Source: Bradyrhizobium sp. ARR65 (lineage in GTDB: Bacteria > Pseudomonadota > Alphaproteobacteria > Rhizobiales > Xanthobacteraceae). Taken from it: a DNA stretch of 64,000 bases. This document shows, one piece after another, positions 42,762 through 51,536 of the stretch (the first letter of the stretch is position 1; every line of letters starts with the position of its first letter). Below the pieces are notes generated by a model, which was not told where the DNA came from, ran no database searches, and worked only from the letters and a program-made list of their open reading frames with translations. A program made the translations under genes and the position numbers. The stretch is from NCBI RefSeq assembly GCF_000472385.1, contig NZ_AWZU01000004.1, positions 124,222-188,221 on the forward strand, written 5' to 3'.

Positions 42762-45298
42762 AGGCGGTCCAGTTCGGAACGAACGGCACTGTGGGATATC
42801 AGACACCGCAACAGCTATTGGAAGGCGCCCTGGCGGCGCAACGAAGGGGTTCGTTTGCGGACGCCAAGCGTCTTTATGCGTCGCTGTTGGAAATTGATCC
42901 CGGCAACCCGGTTGCCTGCGGTAATCTTGCAATCATTGCCGCCCAGCAGGGCGATCTCGATGGCGCAGAACGACTGCTTCGGCGCGCGACTTCGCTGCGC
43001 CCAGACGATGCCTTGAGCTTCAATAATCTCGGGCTAGTGCTGTTACAGCAGGACAGAATATCGGAGGCGATCGTTGCGCATCGTCGTGCTATCGAGCTGA
43101 GGCCGGCCTACGCTGAAGCTCATTTCGCGCTGGGCAACGCATTCAAGCAACAGGGCGCACTTGCGGACGCGATCGCATCCTATGGCAATGCCATTGCAGC
43201 ACGGGCGGGATATGCCGACGCCTACAACAATATTGGCGTCGTGTTGCAGAGACAGGGCAGGCGCGCCGAAGCAATCTCCGCCTATCGAAAGGCAATCGAG
43301 TTGCGGCCGGCTTACGCGGAGGCCCAGTTCAATCTGGCCGCGATCCTGCACGAGAGCGGCGAGTGCGCGGCCGCCGAGGCGGCGTATCGGCAGCTCATCG
43401 GGCTTGGAAACAATGTTCCCCTGATACACAACAACCTCGGAGCTGTCCTGCAGGACCAAGGCCGCCTCGATGAGGCAATCGCGGCCTTTGACAAAGCGAT
43501 TGCGCTCGCTCCGGATTTCGCCGAAGCGCACTACAATCGCGGCTTTGCGTTGCAACTGCAAACCCGGCTCGACGAAGCCCTGGCTGCCTATGGCCAGGCC
43601 ATCAAGCTCCGGCCCAATTACGTCGATGCCATCAACAGAGGCGGCATCGTGCTTCAGGAAACAGGCCGCGCGCGCGAAGCCGTCCTCATTTACCGGCGGC
43701 TGCTCCAATCGATTGGCGACCAAGCCGACGTCCTCAACAACCTGGCCGCAGCGCTGTTGGCCGATGGGCGCCCGCACGAAGCGCTCGAGGCGCTGCGGCA
43801 GGCGTTAGCGATCAAACCTGATTTTCCGGAGGCCCACTATAATGCGGGAAATGCCCGGCGAGAGTTGGGCAATCTCGAGGAGGCCGTCGCCGCGTACGGA
43901 GATGCTTGGCGGCTCCGAGCCGATTACAGCGATGCCTTTAGCCAGCTCGTTTATCATCGTTGGCGCGCTTGCGACTGGGAAGACCACAAGGGCATCTCGG
44001 GTAAAATCGTCGACATGGTGGGACGGGGAATTCGAGTCCCGCCATTTTACTTGCTCTCGAGCGGGGCATCCGCGGCCGATCAATTGAGCTGTGCAAAGCG
44101 CTGGATCCAGCCGATGTTGCCGCCTGATCGAGATGTCTTTTCTCGCCACGAGGTGACGAATGGCGCGCGCATCCGTCTTGGTTACTTGTCCGGCGACTTT
44201 CACCAGCACGCCACGGCCCATCTGATGGCCGAACTATTTGAACACCACGATCGCAACCGGTTCGAAGTGATAGCTTACTCTTACGGTCAGCACGACAACA
44301 GTGCAATGCGAGCACGGCTTGAGCGTGCATTCGATCGCTTCGTGGATATCAGCCATCTGTCACACCGCGAGGCTGCCGGGCGAATTCAGGCCGACCGAAT
44401 TGGAATTATGGTCGATCTCAAGGGGTATACGCATAGGGCGCGGCCGCAGATCGCGTCGTATCGCCCGGCGCCGGTACAGGTGAGCTATCTCGGATATCCC
44501 GCGACCACCGGAGCAGATTTCATCGACTACATCATTGCCGACAAGTTTGTCGTGCCAATTGATCAACAAGAGTTCTTTTCGGAGAAGGTGGTCTATCTTC
44601 CAGGCTGCTATCAGGCGAATGACAGGAAGCGTGAAATCGCGCCGAGTGCAGCTTCCCGACAGGACTGTGGGCTGCCCGCCCGAGGTTTTGTATTTTGCAG
44701 TTTCAACAACACATACAAGATCACGCCTGTCTTCTTCGATATCTGGATGCGTCTGCTCAAGGCGGTACCCGGCAGCGTGCTTTGGCTTCTTGAAACAAAT
44801 CAATTGGTCAAACGCAACCTGCGCCTCGAAGCGGAGAAGCGCGGCGTCGATCCCGATCGGCTGGTGTTTGCGCCGATGGTGTCGCCGGCTGCGCATCTCG
44901 CGCGTCACGGCAATGCCGACCTGTTTCTGGACACGTTGCCCTGCAGCGCGCATACGACCGCAAGCGATGCACTTTGGGCGGGTCTACCGCTGGTGACATG
45001 TGCTGGAAAGACGTTCGCCGGCCGGGTGGCGGGTAGCCTGCTGACCGCGGTCGGTTTGCCGGAATTAATTGCGACCTCGCTCGAAGATTACGAACGCAAG
45101 GCGCTCGCGCTGGCAACGGATCCGTGCCTTCTGTCGGAACTTCGCGCCAAGCTGCAGAGAAATCGCGATTTGTCGCCGCTGTTTGATCTGCCCAGACTGA
45201 CCAGAAACATTGAGGCGGCGTATGTCCGTATATGGGAGACCTGGCGCAATGGCGGAGCACCCGTCAGTTTTTCGGTTGAAGATCAGACCGAGCCTTGA
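42758..45298 (+). CDS. TPR protein with O-GlcNAc transferase-like (GT41) C-terminal domain
   Basis: This 846-residue protein carries about eleven TPR repeats (20-395; for example NNLGLVLLQQDRISEAIVAH). A GT41/SPINDLY-like glycosyltransferase domain spans about 465-830. Conserved GT41 elements are LGYLSGDFHQHATAHLMAEL, SYLGYPATTGADFIDYIIAD, FCSFNNTYKITP (the nucleotide-sugar Lys) and DTLPCSAHTTASDALWAGLP. The motif set looks complete, so activity on Ser/Thr of proteins is plausible. It starts at TTG 42758, overlapping the stop of the 107-residue gene. A divergent relative follows at 45763. Confidence 0.88.
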   Translation: MKAVQFGTNGTVGYQTPQQLLEGALAAQRRGSFADAKRLYASLLEIDPGNPVACGNLAIIAAQQGDLDGAERLLRRATSLRPDDALSFNNLGLVLLQQDRISEAIVAHRRAIELRPAYAEAHFALGNAFKQQGALADAIASYGNAIAARAGYADAYNNIGVVLQRQGRRAEAISAYRKAIELRPAYAEAQFNLAAILHESGECAAAEAAYRQLIGLGNNVPLIHNNLGAVLQDQGRLDEAIAAFDKAIALAPDFAEAHYNRGFALQLQTRLDEALAAYGQAIKLRPNYVDAINRGGIVLQETGRAREAVLIYRRLLQSIGDQADVLNNLAAALLADGRPHEALEALRQALAIKPDFPEAHYNAGNARRELGNLEEAVAAYGDAWRLRADYSDAFSQLVYHRWRACDWEDHKGISGKIVDMVGRGIRVPPFYLLSSGASAADQLSCAKRWIQPMLPPDRDVFSRHEVTNGARIRLGYLSGDFHQHATAHLMAELFEHHDRNRFEVIAYSYGQHDNSAMRARLERAFDRFVDISHLSHREAAGRIQADRIGIMVDLKGYTHRARPQIASYRPAPVQVSYLGYPATTGADFIDYIIADKFVVPIDQQEFFSEKVVYLPGCYQANDRKREIAPSAASRQDCGLPARGFVFCSFNNTYKITPVFFDIWMRLLKAVPGSVLWLLETNQLVKRNLRLEAEKRGVDPDRLVFAPMVSPAAHLARHGNADLFLDTLPCSAHTTASDALWAGLPLVTCAGKTFAGRVAGSLLTAVGLPELIATSLEDYERKALALATDPCLLSELRAKLQRNRDLSPLFDLPRLTRNIEAAYVRIWETWRNGGAPVSFSVEDQTEP

Positions 45299-45425
45299 CG
45301 CCGACGCCCGGTCTTGCGCCGCGCACGCGCTCGAGATCGGGTAATCTAGCGTTTGATGCGCGACATTGGTGGTGTAGGCTGTCCAAACTGCGCGCAGTGA
45401 GATCATCAATGGGGGAATTCGCGTC

Positions 45426-45728
45426 ATGTGGATACGGACGACCATCGCGCTGATCACCGCCGTGGCATTTGGTTGTGCTTCGACCGGGGTTGCCAACGCC
45501 CACAAGCCCAGAAAACATCGCGGCCTCTATATCGTTGGATACGATAACTCGCCCGTGGCGCCGGCGCCGTATTACGGGCCGCGGCTCGTCCTGCACCCCG
45601 CGTTAAATATTGCCTGCATGACGAACTATCAGTCGACGCGTGCTCTGCCATGTGATCAGCCCGTCTGGGTTTACGGGAGTCCCTGCGAGGTCGATCTCGG
45701 CCTCGGACGGTCTCGTCCATGCGAGTGA
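45426..45728 (+). CDS. Small secreted protein of unknown function
   Basis: A 100-residue protein with a signal peptide (about 1-25, TTIALITAVAFGCASTGVAN) followed by HKPRKHRGLYIVGYD and four cysteines in the mature part (ACMTNYQ, LPCDQP, SPCEVD, RPCE) that could form disulfides. It is probably periplasmic or extracellular. No family was recognised. It lies between the two TPR/GT41 genes, 127 bases after the first, on the same strand. Confidence 0.6.
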   Translation: MWIRTTIALITAVAFGCASTGVANAHKPRKHRGLYIVGYDNSPVAPAPYYGPRLVLHPALNIACMTNYQSTRALPCDQPVWVYGSPCEVDLGLGRSRPCE

Positions 45729-45762
45729 CCGCACCGCAGAGCTGTTGCGTCTGAGCGTTGCC

Positions 45763-47994
45763 ATGAACGCCGGCAGCCGTTCCGAACAAGTATTAGTGGC
45801 TGCGATAGCCCATCATCGCTCGGGTCGTCTGGTTGATGCCGAACGCCTTTGTCGGCAGGCTTGCGATATCGATCCGAACAACGCGCGGGCGTGGCACTTG
45901 TTGGGCGTAGTGTCGCATCGGCTTCGCCGAGATGACGCTCCGGCGCATCTCGCTCGCGCGGTGACGCTGGCACCCGATTTCGCGGAGGCGCACAACGATA
46001 GAGGCGTCGTGCTCGCAGCCAGTGGCCGATTGCCGGAAGCAATGCCTTGCTTCGAAAGGGCGCTCGCTCTCAATCCCGCTTACGCCGAGGCTCGCGGCAA
46101 CCTGGCGCGCACGCTCCGATCTCTCGGGCGCCTCGATGCGGCCGTGACGCATTTCGAACGGCTTGTGGAGACCGTGCCGGGATCTGCGGGGCCGCACTTC
46201 GAGTTGGCCGCCATCCTGGAAATGATGGGGCAGGTAAGGCGTGCGGAGCAACATTGTCGGCAGGCGATCATGCTGCATCCGGGCTTCTTCGAGGCCTGCG
46301 TCCATCTTGCGCGCATGCTGCAGATCCAAGACCGTCCCTTGGAGGCCTTAGGTTACGCAGAGCAGGCGCTGGCATTGCGCCCGGATAGTGCCGGCGCGCA
46401 CAACAACATGGGCAACGTTTTGCGCGCCTTGGGGCGGCTGCAGCCCGCGATCGAGCAATATGAAGCGGCGTTGCGGCTCGATCCGAACTTCGTCATGGCG
46501 CACTACAATTGCGGTCTGACCTTGCGCAGTCAGGCGCGGATTGCCGAGGCGCGCGAGCATTTTGCGCGCGCATTCGCGCTTCGGCCGGCGGCGCTCGAAG
46601 CCGAACTGGCTTTGTGCATGGCCGAGCTTCCTGCACTTTACGAGTCTTCGGCCGAGATCGGCAAGCGGCGCTCCGCCTATGCCGATCGCCTTGAGCATCT
46701 TGCCGCAGATGTGAAGCAGGCAGGGGTTCCGGCGCGGCTGGCCGACGAGATCGGGTCGCATCAGCCCTTCTATCTGCCGTATCAGGGCCGCAATGATCGC
46801 GAGCTTCAGTCCATCTATGGCGCGCTCGTCTGCAAGGTCATGGCGGCGAGGTACGGCGCGCCGCCAATGCCCAAAGCGCCCGCGCCGCACGAGCCGATCC
46901 GGATCGGCATCGTCAGCGGTTTCTTCAGACAGCACTCCAATTGGAAGGTTCCGATCAAGGGCTGGTTGAAGATGCTCGATCGCGATCGGTTTCAACTCTT
47001 CGGCTATCACACTTCGTCGGATCGGGACGCCGAAACCGAGCTGGCGGCGGGATTGTGCAGCCGCTTCGTTCAGGGGCCGTTGTCGCTCGATGCGTGGCGG
47101 CAAACCGTTCTGGACGACGCGCCCCACGTCCTGCTGTATCCGGAGATCGGCATGGACAAGGTCTCGGCGCAGCTCGCCGCGCAGCGGCTGGCGCCGGTGC
47201 AATGCTGCTCCTGGGGACATCCGGTCACGTCGGGTTTTCCGAGCATGGATTATTTCATCAGCAGCGACCTGATGGAGCCGGCTGACGCGGCCGACCATTA
47301 TTCAGAGCGGCTGGTGCGCTTGCCGAATCTTTCGATCTACTATGAGCCCGCTGACATTGCGTTGCTCGAAGTTGATCGTGCACAATTGGGGCTGCGTCCC
47401 GATGCGGTGGTCTATTGGTGCTGCCAGTCGCTCCCGAAATATTTGCCGCAATTCGACGCTGTGTTTGCCCGCATCGCCCGTGAGGTTTCCGGTTGCCAGT
47501 TCACCTTCATCGAGTCCGGCGCGGGCGAGGCCGTCACCCAGATGTTCCGGCAACGGCTGGACAAGGCATTTGCCGCGCTCGGGCTCAGCGCAAGCGACCA
47601 TTGCGTGTTCCTGCCGAGACTAGCGCCGGAGCGTTTTGCGGCGGCTATCGGTCAATGCGACGCCGTGTTGGACAGTATCGGCTGGTCCGGCTGCAACTCG
47701 ATTCTTGAGAGTCTCGCACACGATCTGCCCATCGTCACCTTCGAAGGCGACTTGATGCGCGGCCGCCACAGCGCGGCGATCCTCAAGATGATGGGCATCC
47801 GCGAAACCATCGCGCGAAACGTGGACGATTATGTTGCGATTGCCGTCAGCCTAGGGCAGGACCAGTCAAGGCGCGCAGCGCTGTCCTCACAGATCGCCGG
47901 CAGCAAGCATCGGCTTTACCGCGACCGAGAATGCATCGCGGCGCTCGAGGTTTTCCTCGAGCATGCAGTTCGTGGCCGCTTTGATACCGCTTAG
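45763..47994 (+). CDS. TPR protein with a divergent GT41-like C-terminal domain
   Basis: This 743-residue protein has about eight TPR repeats (1-290) followed by a SPINDLY/GT41-like domain from about 385 (IRIGIVSGFFRQHSNWKVPI). Counterparts of GT41 motifs are present but altered. CCSWGHPVTSGFPSMDYFIS matches the YLGYPATTG block. WCCQSLPKYLPQFDAVFARI replaces FNNTYKITP but keeps a Lys. LDSIGWSGCNSILESLAHDL replaces the His-Thr-Thr nucleotide-sugar motif. Activity may therefore differ from the 42,758 paralogue. ATG 45763 is the start with homology; the frame is open upstream into the preceding gene. Confidence 0.82.
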   Translation: MNAGSRSEQVLVAAIAHHRSGRLVDAERLCRQACDIDPNNARAWHLLGVVSHRLRRDDAPAHLARAVTLAPDFAEAHNDRGVVLAASGRLPEAMPCFERALALNPAYAEARGNLARTLRSLGRLDAAVTHFERLVETVPGSAGPHFELAAILEMMGQVRRAEQHCRQAIMLHPGFFEACVHLARMLQIQDRPLEALGYAEQALALRPDSAGAHNNMGNVLRALGRLQPAIEQYEAALRLDPNFVMAHYNCGLTLRSQARIAEAREHFARAFALRPAALEAELALCMAELPALYESSAEIGKRRSAYADRLEHLAADVKQAGVPARLADEIGSHQPFYLPYQGRNDRELQSIYGALVCKVMAARYGAPPMPKAPAPHEPIRIGIVSGFFRQHSNWKVPIKGWLKMLDRDRFQLFGYHTSSDRDAETELAAGLCSRFVQGPLSLDAWRQTVLDDAPHVLLYPEIGMDKVSAQLAAQRLAPVQCCSWGHPVTSGFPSMDYFISSDLMEPADAADHYSERLVRLPNLSIYYEPADIALLEVDRAQLGLRPDAVVYWCCQSLPKYLPQFDAVFARIAREVSGCQFTFIESGAGEAVTQMFRQRLDKAFAALGLSASDHCVFLPRLAPERFAAAIGQCDAVLDSIGWSGCNSILESLAHDLPIVTFEGDLMRGRHSAAILKMMGIRETIARNVDDYVAIAVSLGQDQSRRAALSSQIAGSKHRLYRDRECIAALEVFLEHAVRGRFDTA

Positions 47995-48031
47995 GCCAAC
48001 GAGGCGCACCCAAAGTGCGCCTCGGCCTAGC
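47995..48031. terminator. Bidirectional terminator hairpin
   Basis: A perfect GAGGCGCAC-N5-GTGCGCCTC stem (48001-48023), extended by flanking TAGGCC/GGCCTA, fills the gap between the convergent GT41-like and OxlT-like genes. Confidence 0.75.
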
Positions 48032-48060
48032 GTGCTATTGGCGACCATCGGCCCGGCCGC

Positions 48061-49350
48061 TTACTCCGCCGCTTGCACCACTGGATTCTTCTTTTCCGAC
48101 GCATTGAGCCGGATCGGTCGCACCACGAACAATGCGAGCGCGACCACGATGAAATTCATGATCGCCGCGACGGCAAACACGGAATGCCAACTGCCCGAAT
48201 ACGTCTTCAGCACGTTCGCCAAGGGGACGACAAAGGCCGAAAGTCCTTTGGCTGTGTACAACAGGCTGGTGTTGGTGGTGGCGTATTTCGCGCCGAACAT
48301 GTCGGTGCAGGTCGAGGGAAACAGGCTGAAGATCTCACCCCATGTGAAGAAGACGATCGCCGCGCAGATCACGAAAGTCCATGGAGTCGTGCCTGCGGTC
48401 CCAAGCAGCCAATAGGCGAGGCCGCCGGCGGTAAAGGCGATGGCCATGGTGTATTCGCGGCCGATCTGGTCCGACACCCAACCGAAGAAGGGCCGGGCGC
48501 TGCCATTCGCCACATTGTCGATGATGCCCGCGACCGTCAGTGTGGTCGCACCGAACAGGAGCACCGTCTGCGACACGCCGTAATCCTTGGCGATGATCGC
48601 GAGCTGGGCTGCCACCATGAGACCGCTCGCGGACACCAGGACGAACATCAAATAGAGCAGCCAGAACATTGGAGAAGCCAGCATCTGGCCCGGGGTGCTG
48701 CTGGTCTTGGATTGCAGCACCTTCACGGCCGATGCAGGGGGAACTTCACCCGACAGCGGCGGGCGGAGGAACCAGGCCAACACAAAAATGACGCCACCCT
48801 GAACCAGCGCGAACCAGAAGAAGGTGTCGGCATAGCCGACCGAGGCAATCATCATCTGAATGGGGATGACGGTGACGGCGGCACCCGCACCGAAACCGGC
48901 AGCGGTGCAGCCGACCGCCAGGCCCCGACGGTCAGGAAACCATTTCACGGCGTTGCCGACGCACGTGGCATAGATGCCTCCGGCGCCTATGCCCGACACA
49001 ATGGCGCCGAGATAGAGCATCTCCAGCGACGTTGCCTTGGCGTTGATGAGCCAGCCGAGCGCGACGAAGATACCGCCGGCAGCGACCATCAATCTGGGGC
49101 CGCGCTGGCCGAGCGAGTCGACGATCCATCCTTCAAGCGGCGTCAGCCAGGTCTCGAGTGCGACGAAGATGCTGAATGCGACCTGGATGCTCGCGACGTC
49201 CCAGGAATGCGCTTTCGCCATCGGGCTGACGAAGAACGTCCAGCCGTATTGCAGGTTGGCGATCATCGCCATGCACACGACGCCGATGATCAATTGAAGC
49301 CAACGGAAGCCGCCGGAAGGCGGAGCTGAAGCGTTCGTGCTGTAAGCCAT
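48061..49350 (-). CDS. OxlT-like MFS transporter (oxalate/formate antiporter family)
   Basis: A 429-residue twelve-helix carrier of the oxalate:formate antiporter group, with IIGVVCMAMIANLQYGWTFF at its start, GGIYATCVGNAVKWFPDRRG in the middle and FFTWGEIFSLFPSTCTDMFG near the end. The ATG at 49350 has GGGAGGAAAC just upstream; the frame is open further but without family sequence. It lies 324 bases after a closely similar carrier gene on the same strand. Operator-like palindrome C lies 86 bases upstream. The oxalate cluster context supports import of oxalate or export of formate, though direct evidence of substrate is lacking. Confidence 0.86.
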   Translation of the reverse strand: MAYSTNASAPPSGGFRWLQLIIGVVCMAMIANLQYGWTFFVSPMAKAHSWDVASIQVAFSIFVALETWLTPLEGWIVDSLGQRGPRLMVAAGGIFVALGWLINAKATSLEMLYLGAIVSGIGAGGIYATCVGNAVKWFPDRRGLAVGCTAAGFGAGAAVTVIPIQMMIASVGYADTFFWFALVQGGVIFVLAWFLRPPLSGEVPPASAVKVLQSKTSSTPGQMLASPMFWLLYLMFVLVSASGLMVAAQLAIIAKDYGVSQTVLLFGATTLTVAGIIDNVANGSARPFFGWVSDQIGREYTMAIAFTAGGLAYWLLGTAGTTPWTFVICAAIVFFTWGEIFSLFPSTCTDMFGAKYATTNTSLLYTAKGLSAFVVPLANVLKTYSGSWHSVFAVAAIMNFIVVALALFVVRPIRLNASEKKNPVVQAAE

Positions 49351-49435
49351 GTTTCCTCCCAATGCGCGTTTTTTCAGTTGCGACTGAGTGCCGCGGAACT
49401 TGTGGCTTATCGTCGCAAGCGCTGGGGCGCGATCG

Positions 49436-49452
49436 TGGTATATTATATTCCA
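49436..49452. promoter_or_regulatory. Operator-like palindrome C (upstream of OxlT-like gene)
   Basis: TGGTAT-ATTAT-ATTCCA: the weakest copy of the motif, with the spacing kept, 85 bases before the ATG at 49350. Confidence 0.5.
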
Positions 49453-49617
49453 GTATGCAAGGCCCATCTTGTGATGCGTTGCAGCATTCTTGCGGGCGGT
49501 TCGAAGGAGCCGTGGCGCGACACGAGCACGGTTCTCAATCTTTTCTAGCGCTCCCAATGCGTTAGGGCCAAGGCCTCGAGGAGTAGGCGGGCGAGCGGCT
49601 TGCAATCTCAGCGTCGC

Positions 49618-49650
49618 AAAAAAAGCGCCCGGCCCGCAAGGGCCGAGCGC
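49618..49650 (-). terminator. Terminator of the second OxlT-like gene
   Basis: On the minus strand GGCCC-N4-GGGCC within a longer GC stem is followed by seven T residues, 25 bases after the stop at 49675. Confidence 0.75.
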
Positions 49651-49674
49651 GCGGTGCGATGATCCGAAGGTATA

Positions 49675-50961
49675 TTAGGCGTTGGCCTGCGCGACCACCG
49701 CCTTGCGCCAAGGTTTGAGCACCGCGATCGCCAGGACCGAAGCCAGAATATTGGCGCCAGCGGCAATGATGAAAACCGTGTCCCAGTGTCCGGACGACTG
49801 CTGCATGTAATTGGCGAACGGCACCAGCAGCGCCGCCGTTCCCTTGGCCGTGTAGAGCAGGCCCGCATTGGTGGTCGCGAATTTCGGGCCGAAGGTGTCG
49901 GTGCAGGTCGAAGGGAAGAGGGAATAAATTTCGCCCCAGGCAAAGAACACCAGGCCCGACAGGATCACGAACCATACCGGGTCACGTCCGAGCACGTAGA
50001 GCGCCCAGATGCCGACGCCCTCGAGGCCGAACGCGATGAACATCGTGTTCTCGCGGCCGATCACGTCGGAGACCCAGCCGAAGAACGGCCGTGTCAGACC
50101 GTTGAGAATGCGATCGATCGTCGCCGCGAAGGTCACGGCCGTCATGGTCATGCCGACAAGGGTGACGGGAACGGCATCGACTTTCCAATCGACACCGATC
50201 GGCTTGAGGTTCGCCGTCACCATCAATCCGCCGGCGCCGACAATGACGAACATGACATACATCAACCAGAAGATCGGATGCCGGATCACTTCGGTCGGCG
50301 CATAATTGCGACGACTCTGCACCAGGTTTGCGCTTTGCACTGCGATCGGTACCTGTCCCGTCTTCGGCGCAAGCAGGAAGAACGACAGGATGATAATGAC
50401 GATGCCTTGTCCGAGCCCGAAGTAGAGAAACGTGGTTTGAAACCCCGAATCCTTGATCATCGCCTGGATCGGCGCAACGGTCAGGGCCGATCCCGCGCCA
50501 AAACCTGCGGCCGTAATTCCGGCAGCCAAGCCGCGTTTGTCGGGAAACCATTTCAGCGCGTTGCCGACGCACGTGCCGTAGACGCCGCCGGCGCCGATGC
50601 CGGCGATAATCATGCCGAGATAGTAGCCGTTGAGCGAAGTTGCGTGCGCGTTGATGATCCAGCCGATCGCGCAAAGCACGCCGCCGACGAATACCACGAT
50701 CCGTGGTCCGTATTTATCGACAAACCAGCCCTCGACCGGTACGAGCCAGGTCTCGAACAGCACGAACAGGGTGAACGCCCACTGGATCGATGCGCGATTC
50801 CAACCGAATGTCGTCTGGATATCCGGAACGAAGAACGTCCAGCCATACTGATAATTCGCAATCATCACCATTGCGGCGACGCCGATCGCAAGTTGCGTCC
50901 AGCGAAAGGTGTCGCTGACTCGCGCCGCCGCAGGCGCGGTCCCCTGAACAATATCTGTCAT
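49675..50961 (-). CDS. OxlT-like MFS transporter (oxalate/formate antiporter family)
   Basis: A 428-residue major facilitator closely related to the carriers at 23,464 and 48,061. Shared strings are ANYQYGWTFFVPDIQTTFGW, ETWLVPVEGWFVDKYGPR, GGVYGTCVGNALKWFPDKRG and FFAWGEIYSLFPSTCTDTFG. The start ATG 50961 follows GGGAGGGTAT; the frame is open 45 codons further up. It has its own terminator and palindrome D 50 bases upstream, so it is an independent unit within the same regulon. It may be the main oxalate porter of the cluster since it lies closest to frc and oxc. Confidence 0.87.
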   Translation of the reverse strand: MTDIVQGTAPAAARVSDTFRWTQLAIGVAAMVMIANYQYGWTFFVPDIQTTFGWNRASIQWAFTLFVLFETWLVPVEGWFVDKYGPRIVVFVGGVLCAIGWIINAHATSLNGYYLGMIIAGIGAGGVYGTCVGNALKWFPDKRGLAAGITAAGFGAGSALTVAPIQAMIKDSGFQTTFLYFGLGQGIVIIILSFFLLAPKTGQVPIAVQSANLVQSRRNYAPTEVIRHPIFWLMYVMFVIVGAGGLMVTANLKPIGVDWKVDAVPVTLVGMTMTAVTFAATIDRILNGLTRPFFGWVSDVIGRENTMFIAFGLEGVGIWALYVLGRDPVWFVILSGLVFFAWGEIYSLFPSTCTDTFGPKFATTNAGLLYTAKGTAALLVPFANYMQQSSGHWDTVFIIAAGANILASVLAIAVLKPWRKAVVAQANA

Positions 50962-51011
50962 ATACCCTCCCAAGCGCGCTCTTATCTGAAGGCGAGCGCT
51001 GCGCGGGCATT

Positions 51012-51028
51012 GTGTATCCAATATGCCA
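51012..51028. promoter_or_regulatory. Operator-like palindrome D (upstream of OxlT-like gene)
   Basis: GTGTAT-CCAAT-ATGCCA: right arm matches the consensus exactly, left arm differs in two bases. It lies 50 bases before ATG 50961. Confidence 0.5.
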
Positions 51029-51102
51029 AGGTCACCGCGCGACACGCGGTCGCGGGCGCGCAAATGCCGCAGCAAGCGGCGGGTCCGTTGAAGCAAGGGC
51101 GA

Positions 51103-51131
51103 AAAAAAGTGGCTCCGAAAAACTCGGAGCC
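51103..51131 (-). terminator. Terminator of the 45-residue gene
   Basis: GGCTCCGA-N5-TCGGAGCC is followed on the minus strand by ACTTTTTTT, about 80 bases after the small gene's stop. Confidence 0.8.
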
Positions 51132-51207
51132 ATCAGTCGGGAGGATGCCTTGCGGCGGGAAAACTGGTTGCCAGCTCAGGCGCTGGCCCGGGGCGTCTGC
51201 TCGAAGC

Positions 51208-51345
51208 TCAGAGGCCGACGCGGGGAACGTCGCCGTTGCGGATCTGAATCTCAGCATAGGCCAGGAGCAGGCGGTCGATCGTGGCGAACAGGCGACCGAA
51301 CAAGCTGGTCGAGGGGATAAGGCCGATAGTTGCAGTCTTGGACAT
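51208..51345 (-). CDS. 45-residue DUF1127-like small protein
   Basis: A 45-residue protein: TATIGLIPSTSLFGRLFATI, then DRLLLAYAEIQIRNGDVPRV. It resembles the short DUF1127/YjiS-like proteins of alphaproteobacteria in size and its single amphipathic helix, though the Arg-rich core typical of that group is weak. AGAGAAAGA precedes the ATG. It forms a complete transcription unit by itself: operator-like palindrome E 52 bases upstream and a strong terminator downstream, giving a transcript of roughly 250-300 bases. Position between oxalate genes and the shared operator suggest a role tied to oxalate growth. The mechanism is unknown. Confidence 0.65.
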   Translation of the reverse strand: MSKTATIGLIPSTSLFGRLFATIDRLLLAYAEIQIRNGDVPRVGL

Positions 51346-51397
51346 CGTCTTTCTCTGGTTGCAGCTAGGCGCTGCGCGTTTCTGTTATGGGCAATCT

Positions 51398-51414
51398 AGG
51401 TATACCAGATGCCA
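51398..51414. promoter_or_regulatory. Operator-like palindrome E (upstream of 45-residue gene)
   Basis: AGGTAT-ACCAG-ATGCCA, 52 bases before the ATG at 51345. The spacer bases ACCAG resemble those in the copies at 55467 and 55549. Confidence 0.6.
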
Positions 51415-51482
51415 GGCGCAACGCTTGTGTTTGCATGGCAGCATAACGCCGTTTGCAATGCAGCATCCAATGTCGCGGAAAG

Positions 51483-51508
51483 CAAAAAGGCCGCCCGTGG
51501 GCGGCCTT
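51483..51508 (-). terminator. Terminator of the oxc-frc transcript
   Basis: On the minus strand AAGGCCGCCC-N2-GGGCGGCCTT runs into TTTTTGC, about 30 bases after the frc stop. Confidence 0.85.
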
Positions 51509-51536
51509 AGCAAAGGTTTCGAAAGTGAAACCAGAT

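Noticed and set aside
42758..47994. Repeated TPR segments as a CRISPR-like or tandem DNA array
   Set aside because: The periodicity is at the protein level (34-residue TPR units) with diverged DNA, and no conserved spacers or exact repeats exist.
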